Source: Bryopsis sp. KO-2023
Taxonomy: Eukaryota; Chlorophyta; Ulvophyceae; Bryopsidales; Bryopsidaceae
DNA length: 64,000 nucleotides
Reading direction: 5' to 3'
NCBI GenBank assembly: GCA_030272585.1
Contig: BSYQ01000002.1
Span: 3,348,001 to 3,412,000, forward strand
Positions 44,901 to 56,559 of this stretch are shown here, in pieces. A program made the position numbers and the translations under genes. The notes under the pieces were generated by a model, which made no database searches, was not told the DNA's origin, and was given only the letters and a program-made list of their open reading frames with translations. Within the stretch, counting starts at the first letter, position 1. Each line of letters begins with the position of its first letter.

Positions 44901-45990
44901 AAGTGATCTCTACGCAAAAAGGCACTATAAATACATTTCAATATGGGGATGTCCGAAAACACCCATCGAATCTTAAAAAACGTCCGAATACTTCCACCGC
45001 AATCGAAAACAGAAGCCGAAAACAGAAGCTATGAGTAAGGGGGATGATAGGCATCTATCTTTTTTCCCTCGGTAGTCAATATTGTAATTTTGGATCGATG
45101 TGTGCCAATTACTATAATATTTTGATCACTCGCTTCGGTGATATTCAAGATGCTGACCTCATCAAGGATGAGTCATTATATCGATGCTCAACATTCAAGC
45201 TACTTCCTCCGTCAATGATTATCCATAATATCGATATATTCCTAGTACTTTGCCTTGAGTTGGTCGTCTTGAACTCGGCTTGCCTATCATGAGATGTTAA
45301 CTTATTACGGCACGTTGGAAGTTGTGAAGTCTGTTACAAAACTAGGTATGGCAAAGCTTTTTTGTCGTTTCAACTTGCCTTAGCACCTAAGAAAAACACC
45401 TTAAGCATTTCCCCTTGTATGGTCGTCTTGCCATTTTATAAACTCGTCTTTCCACCCTGTTGCTATTTTAGGAAATACTCTTTCTCTTCCTATATAGATC
45501 AAGGAGGCTCGTTATTTGGTTGCCTTCACACTATCACCCCGATGTCCCTTTTGAGTATTCTTTTTACCGTATAAAGAATCATATATCCTCTCAAGTCGAC
45601 TTGAACTTGCTTATACCAACGTCTTCTTGTGTATTCTTTTTACCGTAATAAGTATCCTCTTCATCCCTTGTCGACTTGAACCCTTTTACCTCGATAAACT
45701 CTTGACTATCCCCCCCCCCACTGAATCAATGTTGCTGTCTGCGGACATTATCCGGCCAACTCGCCCCTAATATTCTCTAAAGTATTCTTTCTTGCTAGAT
45801 AAATGTGTAGGCTTGCTCCTCGAACGAAACACTTGTGTATCAAGATCGTCTCTTGTGCACTTTTCTCTATCAAACGGCATCTCGCTTGTGAACCGATCCA
45901 ATCGATTATTTTCGACTCTTTATCAGAAGGTCTTTCTCTGGGCGACTTGTATTAACCCTACAAGGGAGTTTTCTTCCTTCTCGAAGAAAT

Positions 45991-48272
45991 CGGACGTAAC
46001 TCTCGTGTGATGAATATGATTTAACGTCAAAATATGTGCATGCAAACGCGAAAACACCATTTGCCTAACGGTGGGTCTTGCAAGATGAGGGGGAAATCTT
46101 TCTATTAACCCAAAGCGATGCATAAGGTGGGAAGAGGGCGCCCTATCAAGCGTAGCCTTTAGGGATAAATATAGTAGGGAAAAAAGAGAGATGGTTGTAA
46201 TGAGTTTTCTCTATCCTTCTATCTTCGTTGGTCTCCTATTTTTTTACGCAAATCTTTGGGCGGAAGGCAAGCCTCCGCCACGACTTCGAGCGGAATAAAA
46301 AACCGGTTCTTGACTCGAAACAGATTCATGAGAAGACCGTTATCGTTTCCTTCTTTCACGATCTTTTCGATCGTCACTAGGAAAGCTTGATCGACCACCA
46401 CCGTCTCGGCAATCTTAGTAGGAAGCTTAAGACAGGTCGGGGCTCGACACAACTCCGAAACCTTCTGCATCTCGTGCACGATTGCTAAACGCTGTTTTGT
46501 CACGTCCTTCTCACTTTTGTTGTACCGCTCTGAGAATTTGCACGGATCTTCTAAATCTTTCTATCCCCCATGATGCAAAAAGCCAGGAATGGTTGTTGCG
46601 ATATCCATTAAATGCAATTGCACGGAAGCAAAAGGAAGTCCTATGATGCCGCACATGTATAGTTCCCAGTAAATGGTTCACTTTAATAACGATTTTAGCA
46701 TAAGGTCGGCGAGTACCTTGCTTCATTCGGGAACTCATCGGGAGGTCGATGATCGTTCGTAACCATCTCGCTCCTAGCAAGGGGAGAAAGAGTGTAATTC
46801 CTCACTATCTCAATAGTGGCCGACTTTGACAAAAACAACAATGAGCCCCGGTTGCATCCATACGATCTACAAACGTCTATATTCAGATGGCTAAATTGTT
46901 CGTTCGAATAGTTAGTGCCTTACCATGTGAATACTACTTTCTGTGGAGCCCTCACAATTCCAGGTGAACTATAATGTAACATAAGAAAATCCTTAAGTTT
47001 GGGGATGTCATGGGGCCCGTTTAACTTAACGTAGGTGGTGGGGAACTTGTTTCGAAAAGGGAGGATTATGAACAAGCCCCTAGAACGAGGAAAGCGAGAT
47101 TTTGTACCTGTAATCGATATAGATTCATGCGATAAGGAAAAAAATTGAATATAAAATGAATAAGCGAACTCAGCGGATAAACGTTAATACGTGAGTAGTA
47201 ATCCTTCATATTCTTCTCGCGCATCGGAAAGATCTACATCTTCGTTCTTAACAAGCAATCGGGTCCTTGAGCAATCGAAAAGGACAACGGGAACTCTGAA
47301 CAGGGTGCATACCATGCAAGCGAGCTTATTCGAGGTCTTGTGCTCCCCAAGATCGTAGGCCTTACCGAACTCCCTCAATTTTGCTCAAAACTTGGGACGT
47401 AGAGGCAAAGGAGCACCTCGGAGGTGTCTCAGGTATGTGGTCGATACCACGCATGTATTGATGGGTCTATCCCTTTGGCGGCGATAAACAGTACATTGCA
47501 TAAAAAAGTTTGTTCCGCAATGTCGTACTAATTCTTTAATCAAAACTTGATTATTCGTGTCGTAAAGCGTCATGTTTGGTTTAGTGTTCGTGAAAGGGGT
47601 ATAAGACATCACTTTAGTGAAAAGTGAATCCATTGTCTTCCACATATAAGTCCATCTTGTTAGCGAGTCAGACGACGTGAACTTCCCCGTAATGTTCATT
47701 TGTGTAACAAAAAACCACGGTTTTCCGGAAAAAAGGGGATTGCTCGCCTGTTTTTATGTGACATTTATAGCGTGGAAGGAAAATATTCGACCCTCCTACG
47801 GTCGACCACGATGAGTGAGTTCCCCATCTTGATTCCGGATTCAAGAAACAAGGACCCAATGTAGCGACCGGCCGCCGTAATACTCGATCTCTGGTAAGCT
47901 TTGTGAACGTGAGTGCACGGCTTGGACTTTCGTCTAAATTTTCGTCTTGGAATTTTCGTTTCGTTTGCATCAAGCACACACCATGAGTAATTTTCAACCT
48001 ATCCACAACAACACGAGCAATTGGTACGCACAGTTTACTTGAGTTCGTAATATGTGTTTATCTCACACTGTTACATTAGTTCAGTCGTGACATTCACTCT
48101 CTCATTAACGGGACAAACAAAAGTGTTGTTAACAAGCTTCCGTAACACTCGATCTCTGATGACTTTATGAACGCGAGTGAACCTCTTGTAAGAATGTTCG
48201 TTTCGTTTGCATCAAGCACACACCATGAGTAATTTTGAACGTATCCACAACACCACGAGCTGTTGGTACCCA
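45991..48272. other. AT-rich tract outside right arm; tandem-duplicated segment near 48 kb
   Basis: Several minus-strand ORFs (46219-46503, 47184-47378, 47385-47699, 47668-48006) have plausible amino-acid mixes but no family I recognise, and they are interrupted. They could be remnants of one decayed gene or element. A segment of about 150 bases at 47870-48020 recurs at 48140-48272 (shared GCATCAAGCACACACCATGA). Confidence 0.4.
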
Positions 48273-49324
48273 TACCGTGTTTTACAAAATTAATTACGGA
48301 AAAACGTGTTACGCCCAAAAATAATTACGAAAGAATTAATTACGATCGTCCCAAGATTGTAATTAATTTTTCCAACCCAGCAAACGACTAGCAAACAAAC
48401 ACACTCCTTAGTTTCAGTCAAAGTGCCTCATATTTTCCTCCATTTTTTTCCAATCATTGACCACGGAGCTCTTTTTGCTTTTCATCCATGCCCACAAATC
48501 CGTGTACCACCTTCCCAAAAGGGGCTTGAGTGCACTGTCCCTATTATCAACGGTTGTTGCATCGACAGAACCATCCAATTCCAATTTCTTAAGAGCTTTC
48601 CTAAGAGCTTCCGAGCGATTATATTCTCCGGACTTGGTCTTGATGAAATTCTTCACGAGTTTGTTTATCGCCAAGTCCAAAACACACAACCAATCCGTCG
48701 TTCGTCCCGGAATTTCTTCCAACGAACACCTCAACTCTCCCAAAACCTCTCGGACCTTTGGTGATATGTGTGTGTAGTGTTAAACATCCCAACGGCCGTC
48801 GCCTATTTATCTCAGAAGTCAGCAGTGCCATTTGTGACTTCCCTCGCCTTGAACTTCGATCTTCAAGTGAGCTTTTTTCGAGTTCTTGCATGTTATCGAC
48901 CGCTCTTTTTAACTGCGGGTGGTAATTCGAGAATAGAGAGAAGTGTGCGCGTAGTCTCAGGCGCATTCGATGAAGTTTTTCCGACGTTCATATACTTCGC
49001 GAACTTCTTCACGTTCTTGACGTTCATACACTTCGAACGTGAAGAAGTTCTCGTAGTATATGAACGTCGAGAACGTGAAGAAGTTTGCGTCACCCTATGG
49101 TGCGAGCTGGAGATTATCGTTGTGAGTGAGCTGCTTTGTTCTAAGGGTTCGAAACGCGTGGCAGCTGTTTTCTGAGGGCACCAAAAGTTCGTTTTGAGGT
49201 GGGCCAGGCGACTGGAGTTTTCCCAAAGGGCTTTTGCGATCGAACGGAAAAACTAATTACACTTTATCGAAAACCGTAATTAGCGTAACGATCTTTTCCG
49301 TAATTAATTTTGTAAAACACGGTA
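48273..49324. mobile_element. TA-flanked DNA transposon with 31-base inverted ends
   Basis: The sequence TACCGTGTTTTACAAAATTA continues to 31 identical bases at 48273-48303, and its reverse complement ends at 49324. If TA is the duplicated target, this fits a Tc1/mariner-type or similar insertion. The interior holds a 109-codon minus ORF and a cluster of inverted GAACGTGAAGAAGTT words at about 48985-49085. It interrupts the second copy of the tandem segment near 48.2 kb. Confidence 0.75.
48414..48743 (-). CDS. Hypothetical 109-residue ORF in TA-flanked element
   Basis: The ORF starts MGELRCSLEEIPGRTTDWLC and ends at a stop near 48414, with many charged and tryptophan residues (WYTDLWAWMKSKK, VVNDWKKMEENM). 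Composition looks protein-coding, but no transposase motif or other family is recognised. Another frame also stays open across its N-terminal half. Confidence 0.35.
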   Translation of the reverse strand: MGELRCSLEEIPGRTTDWLCVLDLAINKLVKNFIKTKSGEYNRSEALRKALKKLELDGSVDATTVDNRDSALKPLLGRWYTDLWAWMKSKKSSVVNDWKKMEENMRHFD

Positions 49325-49452
49325 GCACAGATCGTAGCTCGCGCACACCCCGGGACATCCTTTTGACAAAAGTATGCATAAGTATTCATTTGAACCAATC
49401 GGGGTCTATCAAAATAAGATATTGTATTATCGAGAATGTTTGCTCATAACCA

Positions 49453-49845
49453 GTCATGGGCTGAACAGGACAGGGTTCTGTACGGGTTTTGTGCACCCTG
49501 TGCTGTCCTGTCCTGTTTTGCGAAATTCCACAGGCTAGAACAGGACAGACTGTCTGTTCTGTGCACAGGTCGGACCTGTGCTGCACAGGTGCAAAGACTG
49601 CACAGCACAACACAGAACTGCACAGACTCTGCACAGAATCTGCACAGAATCTGCACAGACTGTGCACAAACTGTGCACAGACCTGCACAGACTGTGCACA
49701 GACCTGCACAGACAATGCACAGACCCTGTCTGTGCTGTGCTGTGCTGTACAGGTCTGTGCGCATGTGCAACACAGGTCTGACCCTGTGCACAGAACAGAC
49801 AGTCTGTTCTGTCCTGTCCTGTGCACAGGGGTCTCAGCCCATGTC
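49453..49845. mobile_element. MITE built from CTGTGCACAG words
   Basis: Ends GTCATGGGCTGA and TCAGCCCATGTC are inverted repeats with one mismatch. They are flanked by TGCTCATAACCA (49441-49452) and TGCTCATAACTA (49846-49857), a 10-12-base target duplication as in Mutator-like elements. The interior is an array of CTGCACAGA and CTGTGCACAG words. The numerous ORFs through it on both strands are artefacts of the repeat. Confidence 0.8.
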
Positions 49846-49857
49846 TGCTCATAACTA

Positions 49858-50984
49858 CCAATATCAAAAGGGTAACAAACGCTTCACAAACGTAGCACTT
49901 CCGATGTGGAACTTGAACTCGGGTCGCTTAGTAACATTAGAAATCCCATTCCTCTCTCTTCTTGAGAAACTTTGAGGGTTAAAAGACCCGATGGACCTCT
50001 AGATTTGGATTAAGACAGTTGTGCTAGAAAGTGAACATATCTGATGCGGCTTTCCAGCCAACGTAATATGAAAAAATCAACCACCTGGCCCTCCATTATT
50101 ATCCCCAGACAAAGCCTAAAAATTTCTAAATATCGACTTCATAAGAATTTCAAATTTGAATCCCAGTTGTTTTCCGTTGATGTCGCTAGTTTTTTCATTT
50201 CCGTGGAAAGGGATCAAGGTTCATAGGACATTATTGTCTATTGTTGAGGTGTTCGAATGATGTTACATTTGAATTTTCAAGGGCATCTACCTACACCAAC
50301 GAAACGATCGCTCTCCGACCTAGGCCTTTGACCCGGTTCAAAATATTCGAAAGCAATAAAAACGGATAAGATATATCATTCAAAGAGAAAGTCGCCACCA
50401 CGATGTTCCTATCTTCAATCTCACGCCACCCTAACAAATTAAAAAAAAGCAAAAAGAAAACGCATAACAAGAAAAATCAATGCTCGAATCATTTACCAAC
50501 GCATTTTTATCAAAGCATGGAAAGTTTTTCGATTCCTGGGCCTTCCAAATCTAGGGGCCCCGTCTTATGCGAACTCTTTTTATAAGAACGATCGCTGATG
50601 TCCCCAATATACCTCTTCCTTCGAAAATGCATCGACCCGACCTCTTGAACATACATATCGAGGATATAAATATATGTATTAGTGTACATATGGATATATA
50701 CTAGCATATGCAGGTTTTGAACCCCTTGCTCTTGCGTCAAGAAAAAAGGGATGTCGCTTCAATGAGCGCATAACTACATCTTCGAAAGAAGTTCGATCAT
50801 GAACTAGCATAATTGAGAATAAACACAACGAGGCCATACTCCAAACTCGCCACTAGAAGGGCAAAATCGTTTTTTATGAGTATCCTAGCTCCAATTTGGT
50901 TTGGTTTTTTGACTTGGATTGACCCACTCATTGGAAAAAGAGAAAAAAAGATAAGAAACAAGGAGACGTACGGAACAGCTCACG
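49858..50984. other. AT-rich, no gene recognised
   Basis: Short ORFs only; none has a recognisable domain. A stretch of ATAT-rich sequence lies near 50660-50700. Confidence 0.4.
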
Positions 50985-51034
50985 ACTCTCGGTGGGAATC
51001 GAACCCACATCGATCCACCCCTGAGCACGAGAGT
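50985..51034 (-). ncRNA. tRNA-like structure or SINE head (degenerate)
   Basis: The minus strand has a perfect T-arm (GTGGG TTCGATT CCCAC, including a B-box match). It is enclosed by a perfect 7-base stem ACTCTCG/CGAGAGT, but only 19 bases lie between the 5' strand of that stem and the T-arm, too few for normal D and anticodon arms. A weak A-box-like word (ACTAAATCAAGTGTTA) lies just upstream at about 51037-51052. It is most likely a tRNA-derived repeat rather than a working tRNA. Confidence 0.35.
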
Positions 51035-51052
51035 TAACACTTGATTTAGTAA

Positions 51053-53610
51053 AAAAGCTCGTGTAGAAAAGAATCTATTTGGCCCATTGAAATAAATGCG
51101 CGGGGTTTGGTGGACCCTAAGTAGTTGGGGGCATCAACCTCCGTTAGTGTCACTAACTTAGTGAGAAAGTAGAGCTCGTGGCAGCACAAAATGTCTTTTT
51201 TGTTGTTTTTCTTAGTAAATAGCAATGTATCATGCATTGCATCAATTCTGCGGGTTCCTCCAGTAGTTCCGAGCACGTGGCTATACTTGCAGCTCCGAAA
51301 GTAATGCCGAACTATTTGCTATTTACTATTGACTTTTTTTCTATTATTGCTCATTGTCGATCGAGCAGTTTATCTGTGGTACGAGGATGGGTTTTGGGGT
51401 AGTTTGAATTGACAAAGTTTCTTCCCTTAAGAATACGGTGTAGCAAAATGTTTTATTCGTGTGTTTCGACACTTGAGTAGAAACGGGTTTGCAACCCTAT
51501 TTATATATTCATAGAGGCGTTTTGAAATTTTCTTGAGACTTTTTGGTTCCAGAAACCTTTTTTGCGGGAATTTGATGAACGTTGCACCTACTAGCATTTA
51601 AGATATATTGAACATTCTCCACGGGTTTCATTTGTTACCCGAATTACTCAAACGACCCATAGCTTTTCACCTTATGTTTTATGCACACATATCCACCCTT
51701 GGATTTATTAAAAAATTGTGTTATCCAAACGACTGCGCACTATTTTGATTCAAATACTTTTCATTCTTACTTTTTATTCATTAGTCATGACCATGTTCAT
51801 ATCCCGTATCTTGTTTTTTCTCTTTGCATTCTTGTGTTTTTTCTAGCATGACGTGAAAAACAATTTCCTATAATTACCACGGGGCGAGCTAGGGGCGACC
51901 CAGAAAGCTGCGCTGCTCACGGCATATGCGAGTTGATTTCCACCAAGGGTTGCGATCTTCGAACTTAACGAACGAGTGGCGGATTTTAAGAAGGGCGATG
52001 GAACTAAAGATCTTTGATGATCTTAAAATCATTGATAGTAGGTTTCTTTTGTGTAGCTTAGAATCCTTTCCTCTCTTTTTTTCTTTCGAAATGACAGCAA
52101 ACTAATGGTACAAACAAATTATTTATCAATGGGCATGATTATTTCGCCCGAGATTGCAAATTTTATATTATTGCAACATCCTCAAGAAAGATCTTTCTTT
52201 TACCCACCTCGTATCATGTGCTAGATTTCTTGATGATAACTTCGGAATAACATTGATTCACGATAGTCAACAGACAGATTTTTTTGTAATAATCATTCAT
52301 TGAATATATTATTGCACTTAGCTTCACCAACAAACAACACGGTTGAACATTCAACAATCGTGATTTGCTCCTCACATACTAGAGTTAATGAGGATATGTG
52401 AAAAGCTTTATGAGTATGGCTAGAGGAAGGAGCACTTTCAAGAATAAGGAAGATATATGGGGAGATTTTGGCCCAAGGAAAGGGGAGGCTCAAAGGGGAC
52501 CAGAGAAATCATCCACGAAACCATGGTTTGTCAAGACTTTCATCGTAGCGGCAACACCCTAGTAATAAAGTCGTTCTATTGAACAAGTTTAATTGTGTAA
52601 GGGTGCAAATGATATGAATGATTATTTCTATATAACATAAAAGAACATCGAATAACCGCACTTAACCTTTTCTTCAATTTTTGGCGTTTTGTACTAATCG
52701 AAGCATCTTTGGAACGAGGACGCGCAGGCAATTAATTCTCCAAGAAGATGAGTTGGATGATTAGCAGTCTGGCTCCTTCGAAGTCTTCAACTTTTTAGTC
52801 GTAGTCCCTCGATCCTTCCCAATAGTCTAATAAAACATGAAGATCCCGATCATGAATTTTTTTTGATGGCGATAAAAGTAATATATCGTCTGTAAAAATA
52901 ACTAATTGCGATTGAAATTGTCCTCGTGAAAACCAGGGTTTCCCATCGCAATCGAGGTCCTTGCTGCCCAATCCCCTATAATATATTCCAATTCTTGGTC
53001 AGTTTTATTTATATTTTTGAATCTTTACTGAGTTTCTCCGTCCAAGACCGAGGATGATCAAAAAGCCAACAAGGCTTTGCATATATAATTAAGCCAAGTC
53101 TTACCTTGTCCCGTTCTACACTAATGCTTCAGTACTTCGAGATTCTGCGAAAACGTTGCCCCCGAATCTTTTTGCTCATTTCACGAGTTTCTATTCAATA
53201 AATAACGAATATCACATGTCTATTTGGGAGCGCTTGGCTTTTAACAACAAACAATTTAGAAACTACATTCTTTTTTTTCTAATAATATTTTTTACTCTTT
53301 ACCCTATGGCCGGATTTTACTTGTTGACTTCAAAAAAAGTTTTTACTCTTTCGTAAAATTACGAGATCCTACAACATGGACGTTCATGACATCGACGTTC
53401 ACTAGTATAAAAACATGAACATTCTTCTTCGACACAACCTATTTGATATTGTCTAGAAGCTTTTTCTTGTAATTGGAGTAAATAATATAGATATCTTCAA
53501 TTCTCGCCAATCGACGTAAAAAGACTCGATGTATGACACTTAACCAACACATAACAGAGACTTGTTGCGCTACGAGCTAGTTGATGGACCACTGATGGTG
53601 GTGGTCCACC
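51053..53610. other. AT-rich, gene-poor tract
   Basis: No coding region, RNA gene or element with clear ends was found. Isolated ORFs under 70 codons are taken as chance. Confidence 0.4.
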
Positions 53611-53613
53611 ACC

Positions 53614-54680
53614 CTACCACGGTACGGAACAGGTACGGTGGTTCACTATATAGGTATGACAGGTCCTACTATTTATGAGGTTAGTAATAAAGATTATATC
53701 CTTGTAAACCGCTATATATGTACGGTCGCCACGGATGGCATGAAGATGTGAAAGTCTCGCGGCAGACGTTGCGCGATTTGCAATACTAGGTTTGTGTGCC
53801 GCTGACCAAGGCTTGAAGGTCCATGGTTTTGGGGATTGATGCCTCAGGGACAAGTTATTCCACGTGTTGGATTGTTTTTGGTAGCCCTCAATGCATGTCC
53901 ACATACACAGAGCGTAAAAACCCGTCAGAGGCATAGCTATGGCATGGGCTTGCACAGTTTCTGCAAATCTTGCCAAGTCTCGCTTAGGCAGCCATTGCCA
54001 TGCGTGGCGAGGTCGAACTGCCGAATCCTTGGCCCATACCCGAATTTCTCGAAGTTTACAGATAGGCACCGCCAAGCGATTCCTTCGTGTAGCAATTATC
54101 AAACCCAAATGTTCCAACTCCTGGGTCGGTTCCCAATGTGATCTCGTTATATGCCACTGTAACCCCAAGCGACATAATTATTCCCGAATAAACGGTCCAT
54201 TTCTACTAGCTTCCTCAAACGAACGACTGATCACGAGAAAATCATCCAAATAAAACTAACTGGCTGACCTATTTCGCAAGGGGACTGACCCGCCCCGTGT
54301 TCGAATCCAATTTGTCACTGGTTTGAAAAACTTGGTAAAACAACTAGAGAGTTAATCTAGCCCATGGGTAAACCCACGTAACAAAAATATCGATCCTCCA
54401 AACGAAACATAAAATATTTACGATACCGAGGATGAAGACGGAGATGGTAATATCCATCATGTAAATCAATTGACGACAACCATTTACTTGCCAATGTAAG
54501 CTTTTTCAACATCGAGATATCCTCATACATCGTGTGCATTTTGGAACAGGATGGATTTAGTGTCCGCAAATCAACCACAAGACCGCACCAAAGAAGTCGG
54601 AGAAACGCACGCAATATCCGCAGCTGATTTGGTCCGGTCTCGTCCAGCACAAATCCACAAGTCTTGTCAAAACCGGACAA
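53614..54680 (-). mobile_element. DIRS-like retroelement polymerase, decayed
   Basis: On the minus strand the order is VVDLRTLN, SSIDLHDGYYHLRLHPRYRK, YVGLPMG, then CFTKFFKPV, the catalytic YLDDFLVISRSFEEA near 54240, and LGLQWHITRSHWEPTQELEH-LGLII. This is followed by an RNase H-side region (WLPKRDLARFAETVQ). The layout and the HLGLII-type motif fit the reverse transcriptase/RNase H of DIRS-type elements. Stops interrupt it after YVGLPMG, before YLDD and after FIRE (a TAA near 54180). No termini or tyrosine recombinase were found. Confidence 0.75.
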
Positions 54681-54899
54681 GTCACGACCGGTTCAATCCT
54701 ATCGAGTCCGGTCCAATCAACCACAAAAATATGCGGAAAGCTGGACTAGTTTCTGACCGATTTTCCGGTTTCAGAGAGGTCACACCACATTTCGCCTTGA
54801 TTAGACAAGCGATGTGACCTATCTAAAACCGGATCGACCCTGATCTTGACAAGGTTGTTCCCCTGTTTTGGACCGGCGCCAAGTCGGTTTGGATAGGAG

Positions 54900-55245
54900 G
54901 CCGCCTATCTAGAACAAATCACGCCATTAAGCACATATTATAGTGGTAGTAGGGTATCAATCAGTTCGGAAGTGACTTGATTAATTAAAGAACAAAGTAA
55001 TAATATTATACGTATGTGTGATCAACGTGAGCCAAGCTCACTAGCTGCCGACTAGAGGCAGGTGGTTACCTGTGGGATTCAAACCCGGGTTGGCTAAGTC
55101 CTAGTCGAAAGCGCTAATTCATTCAATCAATCGATCAATCATTAATTTTTTATGAGAGGCCGCCGCCGCCGACCACCTATTTCAAAGATACAACGATCGA
55201 CAATGAAAGCGCAGTCCACACCATATGGACGCTCAAGTGGGGGTC
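54900..55245 (-). mobile_element. tRNA-derived SINE-like copy (inverted relative to 58690-58925)
   Basis: The reverse complement contains GCGCTTTCGACTAGGACTTA, the B-box-like GGGTTTGAATCCCACAG, then GTGAGCTTGGCTC and ATATTATTACTTTGTTCTTT. All of these recur in the same order at 58690-58925. Extra sequence, including a short CGG-rich run and an ATTGATTG repeat, separates the promoter-like parts. This copy is diverged. Confidence 0.65.
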
Positions 55246-55387
55246 GTTAGTATAAATTACCCGTTTTTTTGCATTACTAAAACTAGGTTTTAGTAATGAA
55301 AAACTGTATCATACAATCTGTTTGTGCAGTGGACCACTGCCTGTGATCGCACAAGGTCTAGCAAAGAATTAAAAAGAGAGAGAATGA

Positions 55388-55470
55388 AAGTCGGTCAACC
55401 CATAGCATGATTCGAACCCACTATTACTGATGCTCTTTTCCTTCGAAGAGCAACGACTGTAGCGAAAGCA
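55388..55470 (-). ncRNA. tRNA-like sequence with B-box (degenerate)
   Basis: The minus strand reads TCGTTGCTCTTCGAAGGAAA, then AGAGCATC and GTGGGTTCGAATCATGC. The B-box is good but the T-stem 3' side does not pair well and no complete cloverleaf is apparent. It is probably another tRNA-derived repeat. Confidence 0.3.
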
Positions 55471-56551
55471 AAAAAATCCGAAGGATTCCGAAGTAAGGGA
55501 CCAATTGGGTTGATGGGGTAAAGATTCTTGACCCCGCATTAACCTTGACTTAACGTAAAAGACTATCGAGTTGATCCAAGAACAATGCGAAAACCGAGGT
55601 GGTGAGGTGGGGTAATGGGCCACATTGTAAGTTTGCTCAATGGAATATTATCTGCAAGATAAGAAGATATGTCTTTTGTAGTCTTGAGGAGGGACCATCC
55701 CCCAGCTATACCTTTTGCCTCCTTTTGTATTTATTTTCACGATAAAAACAATGGTGTCGACTCCACGAACAAGTGGATTGTTCCTTTGTCGTCGTGAGCA
55801 GGATGTCAAAAATTTGGGCGAGAATACAAAAACAAAGCCCGATTCGTCCAACAAACCCCTTGGTATCGTCCAAAAACACCTGTCTTAAGGACAAACGTGG
55901 TTCGACTCCGCGAACAGGTCTCAGTTTGTCGTGCTAACTGACTTCGTTACAAGATTGTAAATCTACCCCATTGAACAATCGAATGCCTCCGTATCGAGAC
56001 GAGGTTTTTTCAGACTCTCCACCACCACCCATCCTCACTTTCTTGACTTTTTGTGTTCTCCCCTTTGAGAATTGAGATCCTAACATTGTTTCATCATGCA
56101 GTGTTTCATAAGTTTAAGCAAGGCCGCATCTTTTGTACGACCTAGCTTGTAGATCATAGTCACGATAGCGTCAATGAAATAACAAGTTTCAAGTTATGGC
56201 CTATTATTCAATATTTCATGATGTCAAATTTTTTTCTACACTTGAGCGCATTAGGACGATTTATAAACGAACATTAAGTGGTTCGAGAAGGTTGGTTGCA
56301 ATAGAGCCTCGATATCTCGAGAAAAAACTGAATCGCATCTCGAACCACACTATCTACCAAGGTAGTTACAGAAAAATAAGCAAAAATGAAAGGTCTAGAG
56401 GGGAAACGAAAGCGAATGGAGGATCAAACATTGTTCGATCATAAGAGTTGAGGGTCAAGGCAGCACCCGGTCATTACGAAGCTCTGTTGAATGTCCGGAA
56501 CACCTCGCTTGCTGCATTCCCAGTGCCCCCATTAATGCAGCTTGAGATATG
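55471..56551. other. AT-rich, no gene recognised
   Basis: Further tRNA T-arm-like words occur (GTGGTTCGACTCCGC near 55898, TGTCGACTCCACGAAC near 55754) without cloverleaf context. No coding region was recognised. Confidence 0.35.
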
Positions 56552-56559
56552 GTATGTAC

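Larger units (their letters stand above)
38292..45990. repeat. Right arm of large inverted duplication
   Basis: This is the reverse-complement partner of 1150-9195. It carries the same block order, read outward: amidase exon 1 copy, ankyrin exons, the single copy of the repeat that forms the left-arm palindrome, the homopolymer tract, and an AT-rich outer part. Three insertions (38865-39209, 39685-39960, 40173-40454) are absent from the left arm. A deletion of about 120 bases lies near the inner end. Confidence 0.85.

Noticed and set aside
1150-45990. Organelle-type inverted repeat (plastid genome)
   Set aside because: The arms are diverged, contain spliceosomal introns and mobile elements, and no rRNA, tRNA or plastid genes are present.
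49436-49975. Cysteine-rich ORFs up to 179 codons on both strands
   Set aside because: All are translations of the CTGTGCACAG array, equally open in several frames.
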